A DNA stretch of 64,000 nt, taken from assembly GCF_024168045.1 (NCBI RefSeq), contig NZ_CP100126.1, forward strand, positions 1,629,501 through 1,693,500. The letters are read 5' to 3'. Under the pieces are notes generated by a model that did no database searches, was not told where the DNA came from, and saw only the letters and a program-made list of their open reading frames with translations. This document shows positions 1 through 8,432 of the stretch, piece after piece. Position numbers and translations under genes: made by a program. The stretch is from Dorea longicatena (GTDB lineage: Bacteria > Bacillota > Clostridia > Lachnospirales > Lachnospiraceae). Numbering within the stretch: position 1 is the stretch's first letter; every line of letters begins with the position of its first letter.

Positions 1-639
1 CTGCACCTTGGAACTTTGCTTTTTTAACAGTGCACGGAATCCGAATTTTCTGTGAGATCTCGCATATTCCGTTACATAATCAAGCTTGTCCGGAAGTGTT
101 ACTTCTTCCTTCTCGATCTTGCCGAATTTACTTCGTACCGGGTCAACCTTACTTTCCTGCCGTTTCATCACTTCTTTGAAAATGCGGTTGAGCTGCACCA
201 GCGTCAGATCGCCCAGCAGTTTATCCAGATCTACCGGCGGAACATATCCTTTCACTTCATCCGGGATCGATGCCGTCTTATACATGATCCGATCACCGTC
301 CAGCTCCCGGTCTTTCAACTCATAGGACATGAATTTATACATCTTGTATTCCAGCAATTGTTCTACCAGTTCCTGTCTCGGATCCTCTTCTTCTCCCTCT
401 TCGTTCACTTCTTTGGGAAGAAGCATCCTGCATTTGATATCCAGAAGCGTCGCTGCCATCACAAGAAATTCGCTCATAATATTCAGATCTTCTTTCTGCA
501 TGGCTTTGATGTATTCCATATACTGGTTCGTGATCTCAACGATTGGAATATCGTAGATATCTATTTTATTTTTTTCAATCAAATGTAACAGCAGGTCTAA
601 CGGACCTTCAAACACCTGTAATTTTACCGGAATTCCCAT
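1..639 (-). CDS. scpA: Segregation and condensation protein A (partial, C-terminus beyond the window)
   Basis: Kleisin-type subunit that with ScpB and SMC organises and segregates the chromosome. The minus-strand frame runs from an ATG at 639 to base 1 without a stop (213 codons). The N-terminus reads [20 protein letters not shown], the hallmark start of ScpA, followed by an acidic linker (EEGEEED) near residue 80. The end and the expected partner scpB lie left of the window. A GGAGGATGTGT sequence precedes the ATG and sets the start. An open plus-strand frame at 52-588 is only its antisense shadow. Confidence 0.95.
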   Translation of the reverse strand, partial: MGIPVKLQVFEGPLDLLLHLIEKNKIDIYDIPIVEITNQYMEYIKAMQKEDLNIMSEFLVMAATLLDIKCRMLLPKEVNEEGEEEDPRQELVEQLLEYKMYKFMSYELKDRELDGDRIMYKTASIPDEVKGYVPPVDLDKLLGDLTLVQLNRIFKEVMKRQESKVDPVRSKFGKIEKEEVTLPDKLDYVTEYARSHRKFGFRALLKKQSSKVQ

Positions 640-725
640 ACACATCCTCCATTGTCATAACTTAATTATTATACAGGACATCTGGAAATTACTCAAGTCT
701 TTATCTTTTATTTACCTTCTCTCAT

Positions 726-1604
726 TTACATCTCTTCCGAAGTGCCGGACAGTTCAAGAACGATCAGTTCCGGCCAGTTCCACAATCTTACCGGCACAGA
801 ATGTGTTCCCAGTCCGCGGCTTACGACCACCGTCTGTGCTCCTTCCCTGTATATTCCTCCGGAATATTTTGGAAATAGTGTAAAATCCGGTGAAATCACC
901 CCGCCGATCCCCGGAAGCTGCATCACACCCCCGTGATAATGTCCGCTCAGTATCAGATCTGCTCCATATTCCAGATATTCCTGTATATATCCGGGATGAT
1001 GTGCAAGCAGGATCTGATATTCCTCGCCGTGCTCTCCAATACGGTCTGTGATTTCTTTTAACGGAAGGTCTTTCTTCCCCAATCTTGCATATGCCCCAAG
1101 CGGAATCTCCAACCCGGAGATTCTTACAGGTGCTTCATCCAATCTTACCGTCTCCGAAGTATTTTCAAGCATATAGATTCCGCATGCTGTCAGTGCCTTC
1201 TTATATCCTTCATAAGACTGTTCATACTTATCCGGCAGTTCTTTCAGCTTCTGTTCATGATTACCATTCGCACAGTAGACCGGGCAGATTTCCGGAAGTT
1301 TTTCCAGGAAGCGTACCGTCCTGTCATAGGAATTGCCATCCTTTCTGACCAACATATCCCCTCCGATCAGGATCAGATCCGGATGTTGGTTTTTGATGCT
1401 TTCCAGCAAGCGCTCATTTTCTTTTCCGTACATCCGGTTGTGCAGATCACTCAAAAATATGATCTTCTTTGTCCCCCTGATTCCATTTAACTTCGGCGAA
1501 CAAATCCGGTACTTTGTCAGACGGAAATCCCGCAGTTCTCTTGCCGTTTCTATCATACAGTATAAAATGAAAACCGTCATAATTATCAGAATTATTTTTA
1601 TCAA
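726..1604 (-). CDS. Membrane-anchored metallophosphoesterase (YkuE/YaeI-like)
   Basis: Predicted calcineurin-like phosphoesterase, anchored by one N-terminal membrane segment (IKIILIIMTVFILYCMI) with the catalytic domain probably outside. All metal-binding motifs of the family are visible in order: SDLHN, GGDM, GNHEQ, HHPG and GHYHGG. Substrate unknown; relatives act on nucleotides or lipid-linked phosphates. The frame opens at 1661 (TTG) or 1655 (ATG), but neither has a ribosome site. A clear AAAGGAG lies 9 bases before a TTG at 1604, so I prefer that start (about 292 residues). It lies 86 bases upstream of scpA on the same strand. Confidence 0.85.
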   Translation of the reverse strand: MIKIILIIMTVFILYCMIETARELRDFRLTKYRICSPKLNGIRGTKKIIFLSDLHNRMYGKENERLLESIKNQHPDLILIGGDMLVRKDGNSYDRTVRFLEKLPEICPVYCANGNHEQKLKELPDKYEQSYEGYKKALTACGIYMLENTSETVRLDEAPVRISGLEIPLGAYARLGKKDLPLKEITDRIGEHGEEYQILLAHHPGYIQEYLEYGADLILSGHYHGGVMQLPGIGGVISPDFTLFPKYSGGIYREGAQTVVVSRGLGTHSVPVRLWNWPELIVLELSGTSEEM

Positions 1605-1721
1605 TTTTAATTTCTCCTTTACATATTGATTTATTATATAATTCTTTCTGTTCATTTTCAATTAATTGTGCTAAAATTCATTCTTGTAGGTTATTCAATT
1701 CATTATAAGGAGGTTTTTGTT

Positions 1722-3509
1722 ATGAATATACCAGAACGAATCTCCGCTCTTCGCGCATTAATGGAAGAACGAGGATATGACGTCTACATGGTTCCTACCG
1801 ATGATTTTCATCAGAGTGAATATGTCGGCGATCATTTTAAAGTAAGAGAATATATCACAGGATTTACAGGTTCTGCCGGAACTGCTGTCTTCACAAAGGA
1901 TGAAGCAGGCCTCTGGACTGACGGAAGATATTTTCTTCAGGCTGACCAGCAGTTAGCCGGAACAGGCGTAAAGCTCTATAAGATGGGCGAGCCAGGCGTT
2001 CCTACAGTAGAAGAATTTATTGCTTCTGCATTACCGGAAGGTGGTACACTCGGATTCGACGGACGTGTCGTTGCCATCGAAGAGGGAGCTGCACTGGAAG
2101 AAGCCGTTGCTTCTAAAAATGCCAAGATCAACTATTCCGAAGATCTTGTCGGAGAAGTATGGACAGACCGTCCTGCGCTTTCTGAAAAGCCGGCTTTCGC
2201 ACTCGGCGAAGAATACACAGGTGAAAGTACAGAGAGCAAACTTGCACGTGTCCGTGAGGCTATGAAAAAGGCAGGTGCCGATGTACATGTTATCGCTGCA
2301 CTTGACGATGTATGCTGGATCACGAATTTACGTGGAGATGATGTAGATTTCTTCCCATTATTACTTTCTTATGCAGTCATCACAATGGACGAAATGAAAC
2401 TTTACATCGATGAACGCAAATTAAATGACGATATGAAAGCTGATCTTGCAAAGAACAACATCACCATCCACCCGTATAATGCAATCTATGAGGACATCAA
2501 GAACTTAGACACTGCATCTACTGTTCTGGTAGACCCGAACCGTCTGAACTATGCATTGTTCAACAACATTCCTGGCGGCACAAAGGTTGTTCAGCAGGTG
2601 AACCCGACGATTGCAATGAAAGCAAAGAAAAATGATGTCGAGATCAGAAACATCATCAACGCTCATAAAAAAGATGCCGTAGCCATGACAAAATGGATGT
2701 ACTGGCTGAAGACAAATATCGGCAAGATCGAGATCACAGAGCTCAGTGCTGCTGCCAAACTGGAAACATTGCGTAAAGAACAGGAAGGTTACTTATGGCA
2801 GAGCTTTGAACCAATCTGCGCTTCCGCTGAGCATGCTGCGATCGTTCACTATGAACCGACTCCGGAGACAGATGTTCCTCTGACACAGAACGGATTATTC
2901 CTGACCGATACAGGCGGAGGATACTTAGAAGGTTCTACCGATATCAGCCGTACTTTTGCATTTGGTGAACTCACACAGCAGATGAAAGAAGATTTCACAA
3001 CTGTATTACAGTGTAACTTCAATCTTGCACATGCCGTGTTCCTTGAAGGAACTACCGGATACAACCTGGATGTTCTGGCCAGAATGCCGGCATGGAGACG
3101 TGGCATCAACTTTAACCACGGTACCGGACATGATGTCGGATATCTGATGAACATCCACGAAGCTTCCTGCGGATTCCGCTGCGCAATCCGTGAAAAAGAG
3201 CAGGATCCTTTGATGGACGGACTTGTCATCACAGACGAACCTGGTATCTATATCGAAGGCAGCCACGGAGTCCGTACAGAGAACGAACTTCTGGTAAGAA
3301 AAGGTCCTAAGAATGAATATGGACAGTTCCTGTACTTTGAACCTATCACATACGTACCGATCGATCTGGATGCGATTATTCCTGAAATGTTAACCGATCA
3401 GGAGCGCGAGCAGTTAAATGAGTATCATAAGAAAGTTTATGAGATTGTTGCTCCGCATCTTAGTGAAGAGGAACGTGAGTGGTTGAAGGAATATACTCGG
3501 GCTATTTAA
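1722..3509 (+). CDS. Aminopeptidase P family protein (Xaa-Pro aminopeptidase, M24B)
   Basis: Cytoplasmic metallopeptidase expected to remove an N-terminal residue that precedes proline. About 595 residues, matching the long three-domain form. Two N-terminal creatinase-like domains come first (MVPTDDFHQSEYVGDHF near residue 20). The pita-bread catalytic domain follows, with the metal ligands in LTDTGG, FNHGTGHDVG, DEPGIY and TENELL. The start ATG at 1722 follows AAGGAGG at 1707-1713; the same frame is open further upstream but without a ribosome site. It is one of the few plus-strand genes, diverges from the phosphoesterase, and ends 7 bases before a long-hairpin element. Confidence 0.93.
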   Translation: MNIPERISALRALMEERGYDVYMVPTDDFHQSEYVGDHFKVREYITGFTGSAGTAVFTKDEAGLWTDGRYFLQADQQLAGTGVKLYKMGEPGVPTVEEFIASALPEGGTLGFDGRVVAIEEGAALEEAVASKNAKINYSEDLVGEVWTDRPALSEKPAFALGEEYTGESTESKLARVREAMKKAGADVHVIAALDDVCWITNLRGDDVDFFPLLLSYAVITMDEMKLYIDERKLNDDMKADLAKNNITIHPYNAIYEDIKNLDTASTVLVDPNRLNYALFNNIPGGTKVVQQVNPTIAMKAKKNDVEIRNIINAHKKDAVAMTKWMYWLKTNIGKIEITELSAAAKLETLRKEQEGYLWQSFEPICASAEHAAIVHYEPTPETDVPLTQNGLFLTDTGGGYLEGSTDISRTFAFGELTQQMKEDFTTVLQCNFNLAHAVFLEGTTGYNLDVLARMPAWRRGINFNHGTGHDVGYLMNIHEASCGFRCAIREKEQDPLMDGLVITDEPGIYIEGSHGVRTENELLVRKGPKNEYGQFLYFEPITYVPIDLDAIIPEMLTDQEREQLNEYHKKVYEIVAPHLSEEEREWLKEYTRAI

Positions 3510-3516
3510 ATTTAGT

Positions 3517-4130
3517 TGGGATTTAATTTATTAACCGGGGAAGTGGCCTCTCAGTCCTTGAAGGAAACAATAGATAAGGCTTCTTGTTCAGGTTCCATAC
3601 CATAAGAAACACTAAGAGAGTCAGAACCACCTAAAAGCAAAGGAACTACGCTCAAACTCGGCGTTCGCCTCAAACACGTTCGCTTCGTTCCTTTAACGGT
3701 GCTTCTGACTCTCTAACTGTTTCTAACGGCATTCCACATTCACAATAATCCTTATCTATTGTTTCCTTCAAGTCGTGACTGGCAGCGAATGTTAATAAAT
3801 AAAATGCCCGGAAGTGTAACCCGGCGGAAGCCACTACGGTTACGCATTTGCCATTTCATTCGTAAGGCATTTGATACACACGGAATAAAACTTGGAAAGG
3901 TGTTCCAGTGAATGTGAAAGAGGCGTTGGTAATTCTTAAGGGGTAAAATTCTGCGTTAGGTTTTCAAAATTTGACTGTCTGAGGCGTATGCCGAGTTTCA
4001 AATTTTGAAAGCCTGCTTTTAGCAGAATTTTGCCCCTTTAGAATTGACCCGCCGATGGAACCTGAGCAGGAACGCCTTTCCAAGCTTTATTCCGGTTCGG
4101 GTATCCACAGCCTTCCTGAATTAAATCCCA
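3517..4130. repeat. Long bipartite hairpin element, copy A1
   Basis: Non-coding 614-bp unit between two convergent genes, bounded by inverted TGGGATTTAATT (3517-3528 and 4119-4130). It holds two giant hairpins. H1 spans 3557-3772, with a perfect 23-bp outer stem (3557-3579 with 3750-3772). H2 spans 3881-4094, with a 26-base outer stem having two mismatches (3881-3906 with 4069-4094). The tip of H2 carries GAGGCGTATGCCGAGTTTC (3981-3999), and H1 carries the same motif inverted (3654-3675). A near-copy lies inverted at 22108-22792. The right terminal repeat encodes the end of the carboxypeptidase gene. No protein is encoded. It may be a non-autonomous mobile element or a bidirectional 3'-end structure; the function is unknown. 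Confidence 0.85.
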
Positions 4131-5338
4131 AAATACTCTTCCAGCACATTTTCCAACGCACTGCCGTAATTTTGTTTCTCAACTTTTTCTGTCGTAACAA
4201 TATCTCTTGCTCCAATCTTGTTTCTATCCAGATAATAGACTGTTTCACCTACTTTTTCGCCTTTTTTTAATGGTGCTTTTACATTCTTGTCTTTTCTTGT
4301 TTTGCTCTTTATTTTGGACAGGTCAGCGCCTGTGGTGTCCACGTAGGTGAATGTATCTTTCTGACGTACCTTCACCTCTTTTTCCGTCCCGCCTCTGACT
4401 TCGACCGGTGATATCTTCTTTTGTTCTTTTTCTGTATATTTCTGACATTTTCCGAAACCATAATTCAATAAAGTGATCGCATCTCTGACTCTGGCTTTGC
4501 TGTCGTCTGCTGCCATGATCACGGCGATCAGATCGATGTCGCCTTTCCTTCCGGTTGCGGATACACAGAATTTGGCTTTACTGGTAGAGCCGGTCTTTAA
4601 CCCGGTTGCATATTCATACTGACGGATCAGTTTGTTTGTATTCGTAAGTCCGAATTCTGATTCGCCCTTTTGGGTTTTATGTGTGATATTCTCCATCCAG
4701 ATGTTACAGTAATCGAAGATCTGCGGATATGTAGTGATCAGTTCTTTTGACATCAGTGCAATATCTCTTGCCGTTGTCAGATGACCTTCTGCATCCAATC
4801 CGTTGCAATTTACAAAATGTGTATTTTTCATGCCAAGATCCTTTGCCCGTTTGTTCATCTTTGCAACAAATTCTTCTTCGTTTCCACAGATATATTCAGC
4901 CATTGATACACAGGCATCGTTTGCGCTGGCTACAGAGATACATTTGATCAGCGTATCTACCGTCTGTGTCTCCCCAGGCTCCAGAAACACCTGTGAACCG
5001 CCCATGGACGCCGCATATTCAGATGTTGTCACTTCATCCGCCAGCTTGATCTGGCCGCTTTCCAGTGCATCGAATATCAACAGCAATGTCATAACTTTTG
5101 TTACACTTGCCGGTGGTAATTTCTCATCCGGATTTTTCTCATATATGATCTGTCCTGTTGACGCTTCCATCAGAATTGCCGACGGTGCACTGATCTGCTC
5201 CTGTTGTCTTTTCTCATTTTCTTTATTATTTTCTTGTGAATTTTCCGGTTGATTCTCTTCCGGCGGAACTGCATATACCGGTTGTAAAAATAGTACAAAA
5301 GACATTAGTATTGCACTGATACATCGTCTATGCCGCAT
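4121..5338 (-). CDS. D-alanyl-D-alanine carboxypeptidase (PBP5/DacF type)
   Basis: Penicillin-binding serine peptidase (S11) that trims the terminal D-Ala of peptidoglycan stem peptides outside the membrane. 405 residues with a signal peptide (cleavage near VYA, residue 23) and a linker rich in E, N and Q. Active-site motifs are S78-V-T-K81, S138-A-N140 and K248-T-G250. A C-terminal beta domain follows and ends in an amphipathic stretch that could anchor it. The last codons (GGG ATT TAA) lie inside the terminal repeat of element A1, so the C-terminus may have been reset by that element. Whether its role is vegetative or sporulation-linked cannot be told. Confidence 0.93.
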   Translation of the reverse strand: MRHRRCISAILMSFVLFLQPVYAVPPEENQPENSQENNKENEKRQQEQISAPSAILMEASTGQIIYEKNPDEKLPPASVTKVMTLLLIFDALESGQIKLADEVTTSEYAASMGGSQVFLEPGETQTVDTLIKCISVASANDACVSMAEYICGNEEEFVAKMNKRAKDLGMKNTHFVNCNGLDAEGHLTTARDIALMSKELITTYPQIFDYCNIWMENITHKTQKGESEFGLTNTNKLIRQYEYATGLKTGSTSKAKFCVSATGRKGDIDLIAVIMAADDSKARVRDAITLLNYGFGKCQKYTEKEQKKISPVEVRGGTEKEVKVRQKDTFTYVDTTGADLSKIKSKTRKDKNVKAPLKKGEKVGETVYYLDRNKIGARDIVTTEKVEKQNYGSALENVLEEYFGI

Positions 5339-5479
5339 CGCATCTGATTCCTCGCTGACATCCTTTCGATTATTATTATCTTACTCGGAGAAATTGTACA
5401 TTATTCCATCCACCTATTGTTTTCCCACTCCGAAAATCATATAATAGACAGGAACACATTTTGAAAGGATGACAAAATT

Positions 5480-5758
5480 ATGAAATTCATATACCCTGCA
5501 GTATTTCACAAAACCGAAGAAGGACACTATAAAGGATATTTCCCGGATCTGGAATGTTGTTATGGTGAAGGCGAGACTTTAGATGAAGCCATTGAAAGTG
5601 CCAACGAAGCTGCACGCGACTGGATCACACTGGAACTTTCCGAAGATGATCCATTGATCCCATATGTATCTGACATTGAAGATATTGAAGTAAAAGAAGG
5701 CGAGATCGTCCGCAATATTTCTATGAACATCCGCTTCTACGAAGGCTGGGACGAATAG
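5480..5758 (+). CDS. HicB-family antitoxin-like protein (orphan)
   Basis: 92 residues with the partial RNase-H-like HicB fold: FHKTEEGHYKGYFPDLECCY, then the conserved GETLDEAIESANEA helix. The usual C-terminal ribbon-helix-helix or HTH part is missing, and no HicA toxin frame lies next to it. So it is either a solitary regulator or a HicB-fold protein outside toxin-antitoxin function. A GAAAGGATG site precedes the ATG. It is divergent from the carboxypeptidase and followed 130 bases later by the spore-protein gene. Confidence 0.8.
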   Translation: MKFIYPAVFHKTEEGHYKGYFPDLECCYGEGETLDEAIESANEAARDWITLELSEDDPLIPYVSDIEDIEVKEGEIVRNISMNIRFYEGWDE

Positions 5759-5887
5759 TCATTTTTAATCTGAAAATATTTCCAGATTATGAAAACACTT
5801 CTAGTGTATTAATTGTATTTCTCCACATACTATGGATGTAACGACAAGGAAAAAGTTACAAAGTTACCAAAAGGAGGAGTATAAAAA

Positions 5888-6094
5888 ATGGCAAATCGTT
5901 CATCAAACAAAACAGCCGTACCTGAAGCAAAGGGTGCATTAGACAAATTCAAGTACGAGGTAGCAAGTGAACTTGGAGTTCCGTTATCAGATGGCTACAA
6001 CGGAGACCTGACATCCAGACAGAATGGATCTGTCGGCGGTTATATGGTCAAGAAAATGATCGAACAGCAGGAAAAACAGATGGCAGGTAAATAA
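5888..6094 (+). CDS. Alpha/beta-type small acid-soluble spore protein
   Basis: 68-residue SASP that coats and protects DNA in dormant spores and is degraded on germination. Family signatures are visible: the KYEVASELGV segment (the GPR protease cleavage region has this E-A/V-E/S form), then GYNGDLTSRQNGSVGGYMVK near the C-terminus. A strong AAAGGAGG precedes the ATG. Transcription by a forespore sigma factor is expected for the family, but I could not recognise the promoter with confidence. A strong terminator follows. Confidence 0.96.
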   Translation: MANRSSNKTAVPEAKGALDKFKYEVASELGVPLSDGYNGDLTSRQNGSVGGYMVKKMIEQQEKQMAGK

Positions 6095-6150
6095 CCGCAC
6101 AGTATCTGTAACAGGCTGGAAACACAGAATGAAAAACTAAAAGATCAAAA

Positions 6151-6203
6151 AATCAACACATGACTTCTATCATACGAAGTTGTCATGTGTTGATTATTTT
6201 TTT
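6151..6203 (+). terminator. Rho-independent terminator of the spore-protein gene
   Basis: A 14-bp perfect stem (6151-6164 with 6182-6195, AATCAACACATGAC arm) is followed by ATTTTTTT. It also sits between the convergent ends of the spore-protein gene and recG, so it may serve both. Confidence 0.92.
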
Positions 6204-6252
6204 GCCGCTATATCCATCCATATCTGCGGAATGTACCATATAAACAATCCGA

Positions 6253-8286
6253 TTACAGCACAACTTCCGCCGCATTCTCATAATTCGGCAGTTTCCGGAT
6301 CCATTCTTCATCTTCTTCTGTGAGCTGGTCTGCCGCCTCGTTTGCCATCTGAAGGATCTTCGCATCCTGATAGACATCTCCCAGTTTAAAGTTCATAAGA
6401 CCACTCTGACGGATTCCAAAAAGGTCTCCCGGTCCGCGGAGTCTTAAGTCTTCACTTGCGATCTTGAATCCGTCATTCGAATGATTCAGGATATCCAGCC
6501 GTTTTTTTGTTTCTTTCGATTTTGACGCACTCATGAAGATACAGTAGGACTGGTGTTTTCCACGTCCCACACGTCCTCTCAACTGGTGAAGCTGAGCAAG
6601 GCCGAAACGCTCTGCATTTTCAATCATCATAACCGTTGCATTCGGCACATCGATTCCGACTTCGATCACAGTTGTCGATACCAGTATCTGGATCTCATTT
6701 CTTCCGAAACGATCCATGATATCGTCTTTCTGTGCCTGCTTCATCTTGCCATGCAGACAGGCTACCTGGATCTGTTCTCCCATCTCTTCCTGAAGTGCCA
6801 CCGTATAATCCGTAACATTTTCCGCTTCCATCGTCTCACTTTCTTCTACCATAGGGCAGATTACATAGCACTGCCGTCCTTCTGCGATCTGCTTTTTCAT
6901 GAAGTTGTAGGCTGTGTTGCGGTATCCGGTATCTACCACGCAGTTTTTGATCGGCAGACGATTTGCAGGAAGTTCATCGATCATCGAGATGTCCAGATCT
7001 CCGTATAAAATGATGGCAAGTGTTCGCGGAATCGGTGTCGCACTCATGACTAACACGTGCGGCTCCCCGCCTTTTAACGCAAATGTTTCTCTCTGTTTTA
7101 CTCCAAATCTATGTTGCTCATCGGTTATAACAAGTCCCAGATTATCATAACTTACGGTCCCCTGGATCAGCGCATGTGTTCCGATGATGATTTTCGCCAG
7201 TCCGCACTCGATACGGTCATATGCCCGCCGTTTTTCTTTTGCTGTCATAGATCCCGTCAGAAGTTCTACCTTGATTGGAATATCATACTCTTCGAACATC
7301 TTCGTAATATTCTCATAATGCTGTCTTGCAAGCACTTCTGTCGGTGCCATCATTGCTCCCTGACAGCCATTGAATGCCGCATTCATCAGTGCAAGCACCG
7401 CAACGATCGTCTTACCGGAGCCCACATCTCCCTGCACCAGCCTTGACATCGTCTTCTCCGAACCGAGATCTTTTTCAATCTCTTTCCAGACCTTTGTCTG
7501 TGCGCCGGTCAGTTCAAACGGCAGACTCTTCAGAAATGTCTCTACCTCCGGGCGTGACTGCATCGGATAATTGTTTTCCAGACGTTCATTTTTCTCCTTT
7601 AATCTCCTGATCGACAGAATAAACTCTAAGAATTCCTCGAATACCAGACGTTCTCTCGCATGATAAAAGACTTCTTTATCTTCGGGAAAATGGATTCCTC
7701 TCACAGCATAGTTATATTCCGCCAGACCATATTTCAAACGCAGGGAATCCGGCAGGATCTCTCTGGTAAGATCCAGGCCGTCCAAAGCCTGTTTCATAGC
7801 CTTCATGACCATGTTGTTGGATAGTCCGGAGGTCAGACCATAGACCGGCTGTAATGTATGCAGTTTCTCTTCATATTTTGCAGATGGATAGAATATCTCC
7901 GGATGCTCCATAACCAGATCACCCGTTTTCTTGCGAACGACTCTTCCACGCAGGGTGATCACACCTCCGCCGGATAACGTATTCCGCAAGAATGGCATAC
8001 GAAACCAGATTACCTTTAATATTCCGGTAATATCTTTTACATACAGCGTTGTCACCTGCATCCGGCTGCTTCCGGATACCTGCACACGACCGTAGATTGC
8101 GCCTGTAACGGTCTGGATCTTGTCTTCTTCCAGTTCACTGACAGGCACCGCTTCCTCGTACACATCATATCCATGCGGATAATAACGGATCAGATCACCT
8201 ACCGTATGTATATTGATCTTTTCGAAGAGCTTTTTCGTCTTCTCTCCGATTCCTTTCAAATCTCCGATATCTGTCTTTTCTATCAT
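6253..8286 (-). CDS. recG: ATP-dependent DNA helicase RecG
   Basis: Branch-migration helicase that reverses stalled forks and processes Holliday junctions. An N-terminal wedge/OB domain (about residues 50-200) is followed by SF2 helicase motifs: QGDVGSGKT (Walker A), TDEQHRFG (motif II, DEQH), SATPIPRT, and the C-terminal QLRGRVGRG motif VI. About 677 residues, normal for RecG. The frame extends to 8307, but the ATG at 8286 has the better ribosome site (GGAGGGAAGGAAG), so that start is preferred. A hairpin separates it from the upstream fatty-acid-kinase-type gene. Confidence 0.96.
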   Translation of the reverse strand: MIEKTDIGDLKGIGEKTKKLFEKINIHTVGDLIRYYPHGYDVYEEAVPVSELEEDKIQTVTGAIYGRVQVSGSSRMQVTTLYVKDITGILKVIWFRMPFLRNTLSGGGVITLRGRVVRKKTGDLVMEHPEIFYPSAKYEEKLHTLQPVYGLTSGLSNNMVMKAMKQALDGLDLTREILPDSLRLKYGLAEYNYAVRGIHFPEDKEVFYHARERLVFEEFLEFILSIRRLKEKNERLENNYPMQSRPEVETFLKSLPFELTGAQTKVWKEIEKDLGSEKTMSRLVQGDVGSGKTIVAVLALMNAAFNGCQGAMMAPTEVLARQHYENITKMFEEYDIPIKVELLTGSMTAKEKRRAYDRIECGLAKIIIGTHALIQGTVSYDNLGLVITDEQHRFGVKQRETFALKGGEPHVLVMSATPIPRTLAIILYGDLDISMIDELPANRLPIKNCVVDTGYRNTAYNFMKKQIAEGRQCYVICPMVEESETMEAENVTDYTVALQEEMGEQIQVACLHGKMKQAQKDDIMDRFGRNEIQILVSTTVIEVGIDVPNATVMMIENAERFGLAQLHQLRGRVGRGKHQSYCIFMSASKSKETKKRLDILNHSNDGFKIASEDLRLRGPGDLFGIRQSGLMNFKLGDVYQDAKILQMANEAADQLTEEDEEWIRKLPNYENAAEVVL

Positions 8287-8352
8287 ACGATGCTTCCTTC
8301 CCTCCATCCTGTAAATCCAATCTCTTCATCACAAAACTCATCCGGATACAAA

Positions 8353-8407
8353 GAACCGGATCTATATACCAGGAGCTTCTCTCACTCTGGATATACAGAT
8401 CCGGTTC
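8353..8407 (-). terminator. Hairpin between the DhaL/DegV gene and recG
   Basis: An imperfect stem of about 20 bp (GAACCGGATCT arm at 8353-8363 pairing with AGATCCGGTTC at 8397-8407, extended inward by TATA and CCAG). On the minus strand it is followed by a weak T-rich tract (TTCTTTG). It is probably a terminator or attenuator for the upstream gene. Confidence 0.6.
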
Positions 8408-8432
8408 TGTATATAATTCTATACTTTATCTC

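Noticed and set aside
52..588. Long plus-strand open frame opposite scpA
   Set aside because: It is antisense to a clear ScpA sequence, has no ribosome site, and shows no protein-like pattern.
3517..4130. CRISPR array as the explanation for the repeats
   Set aside because: There are no regularly spaced direct repeats, no spacers and no cas genes; the structure is inverted repeats only.
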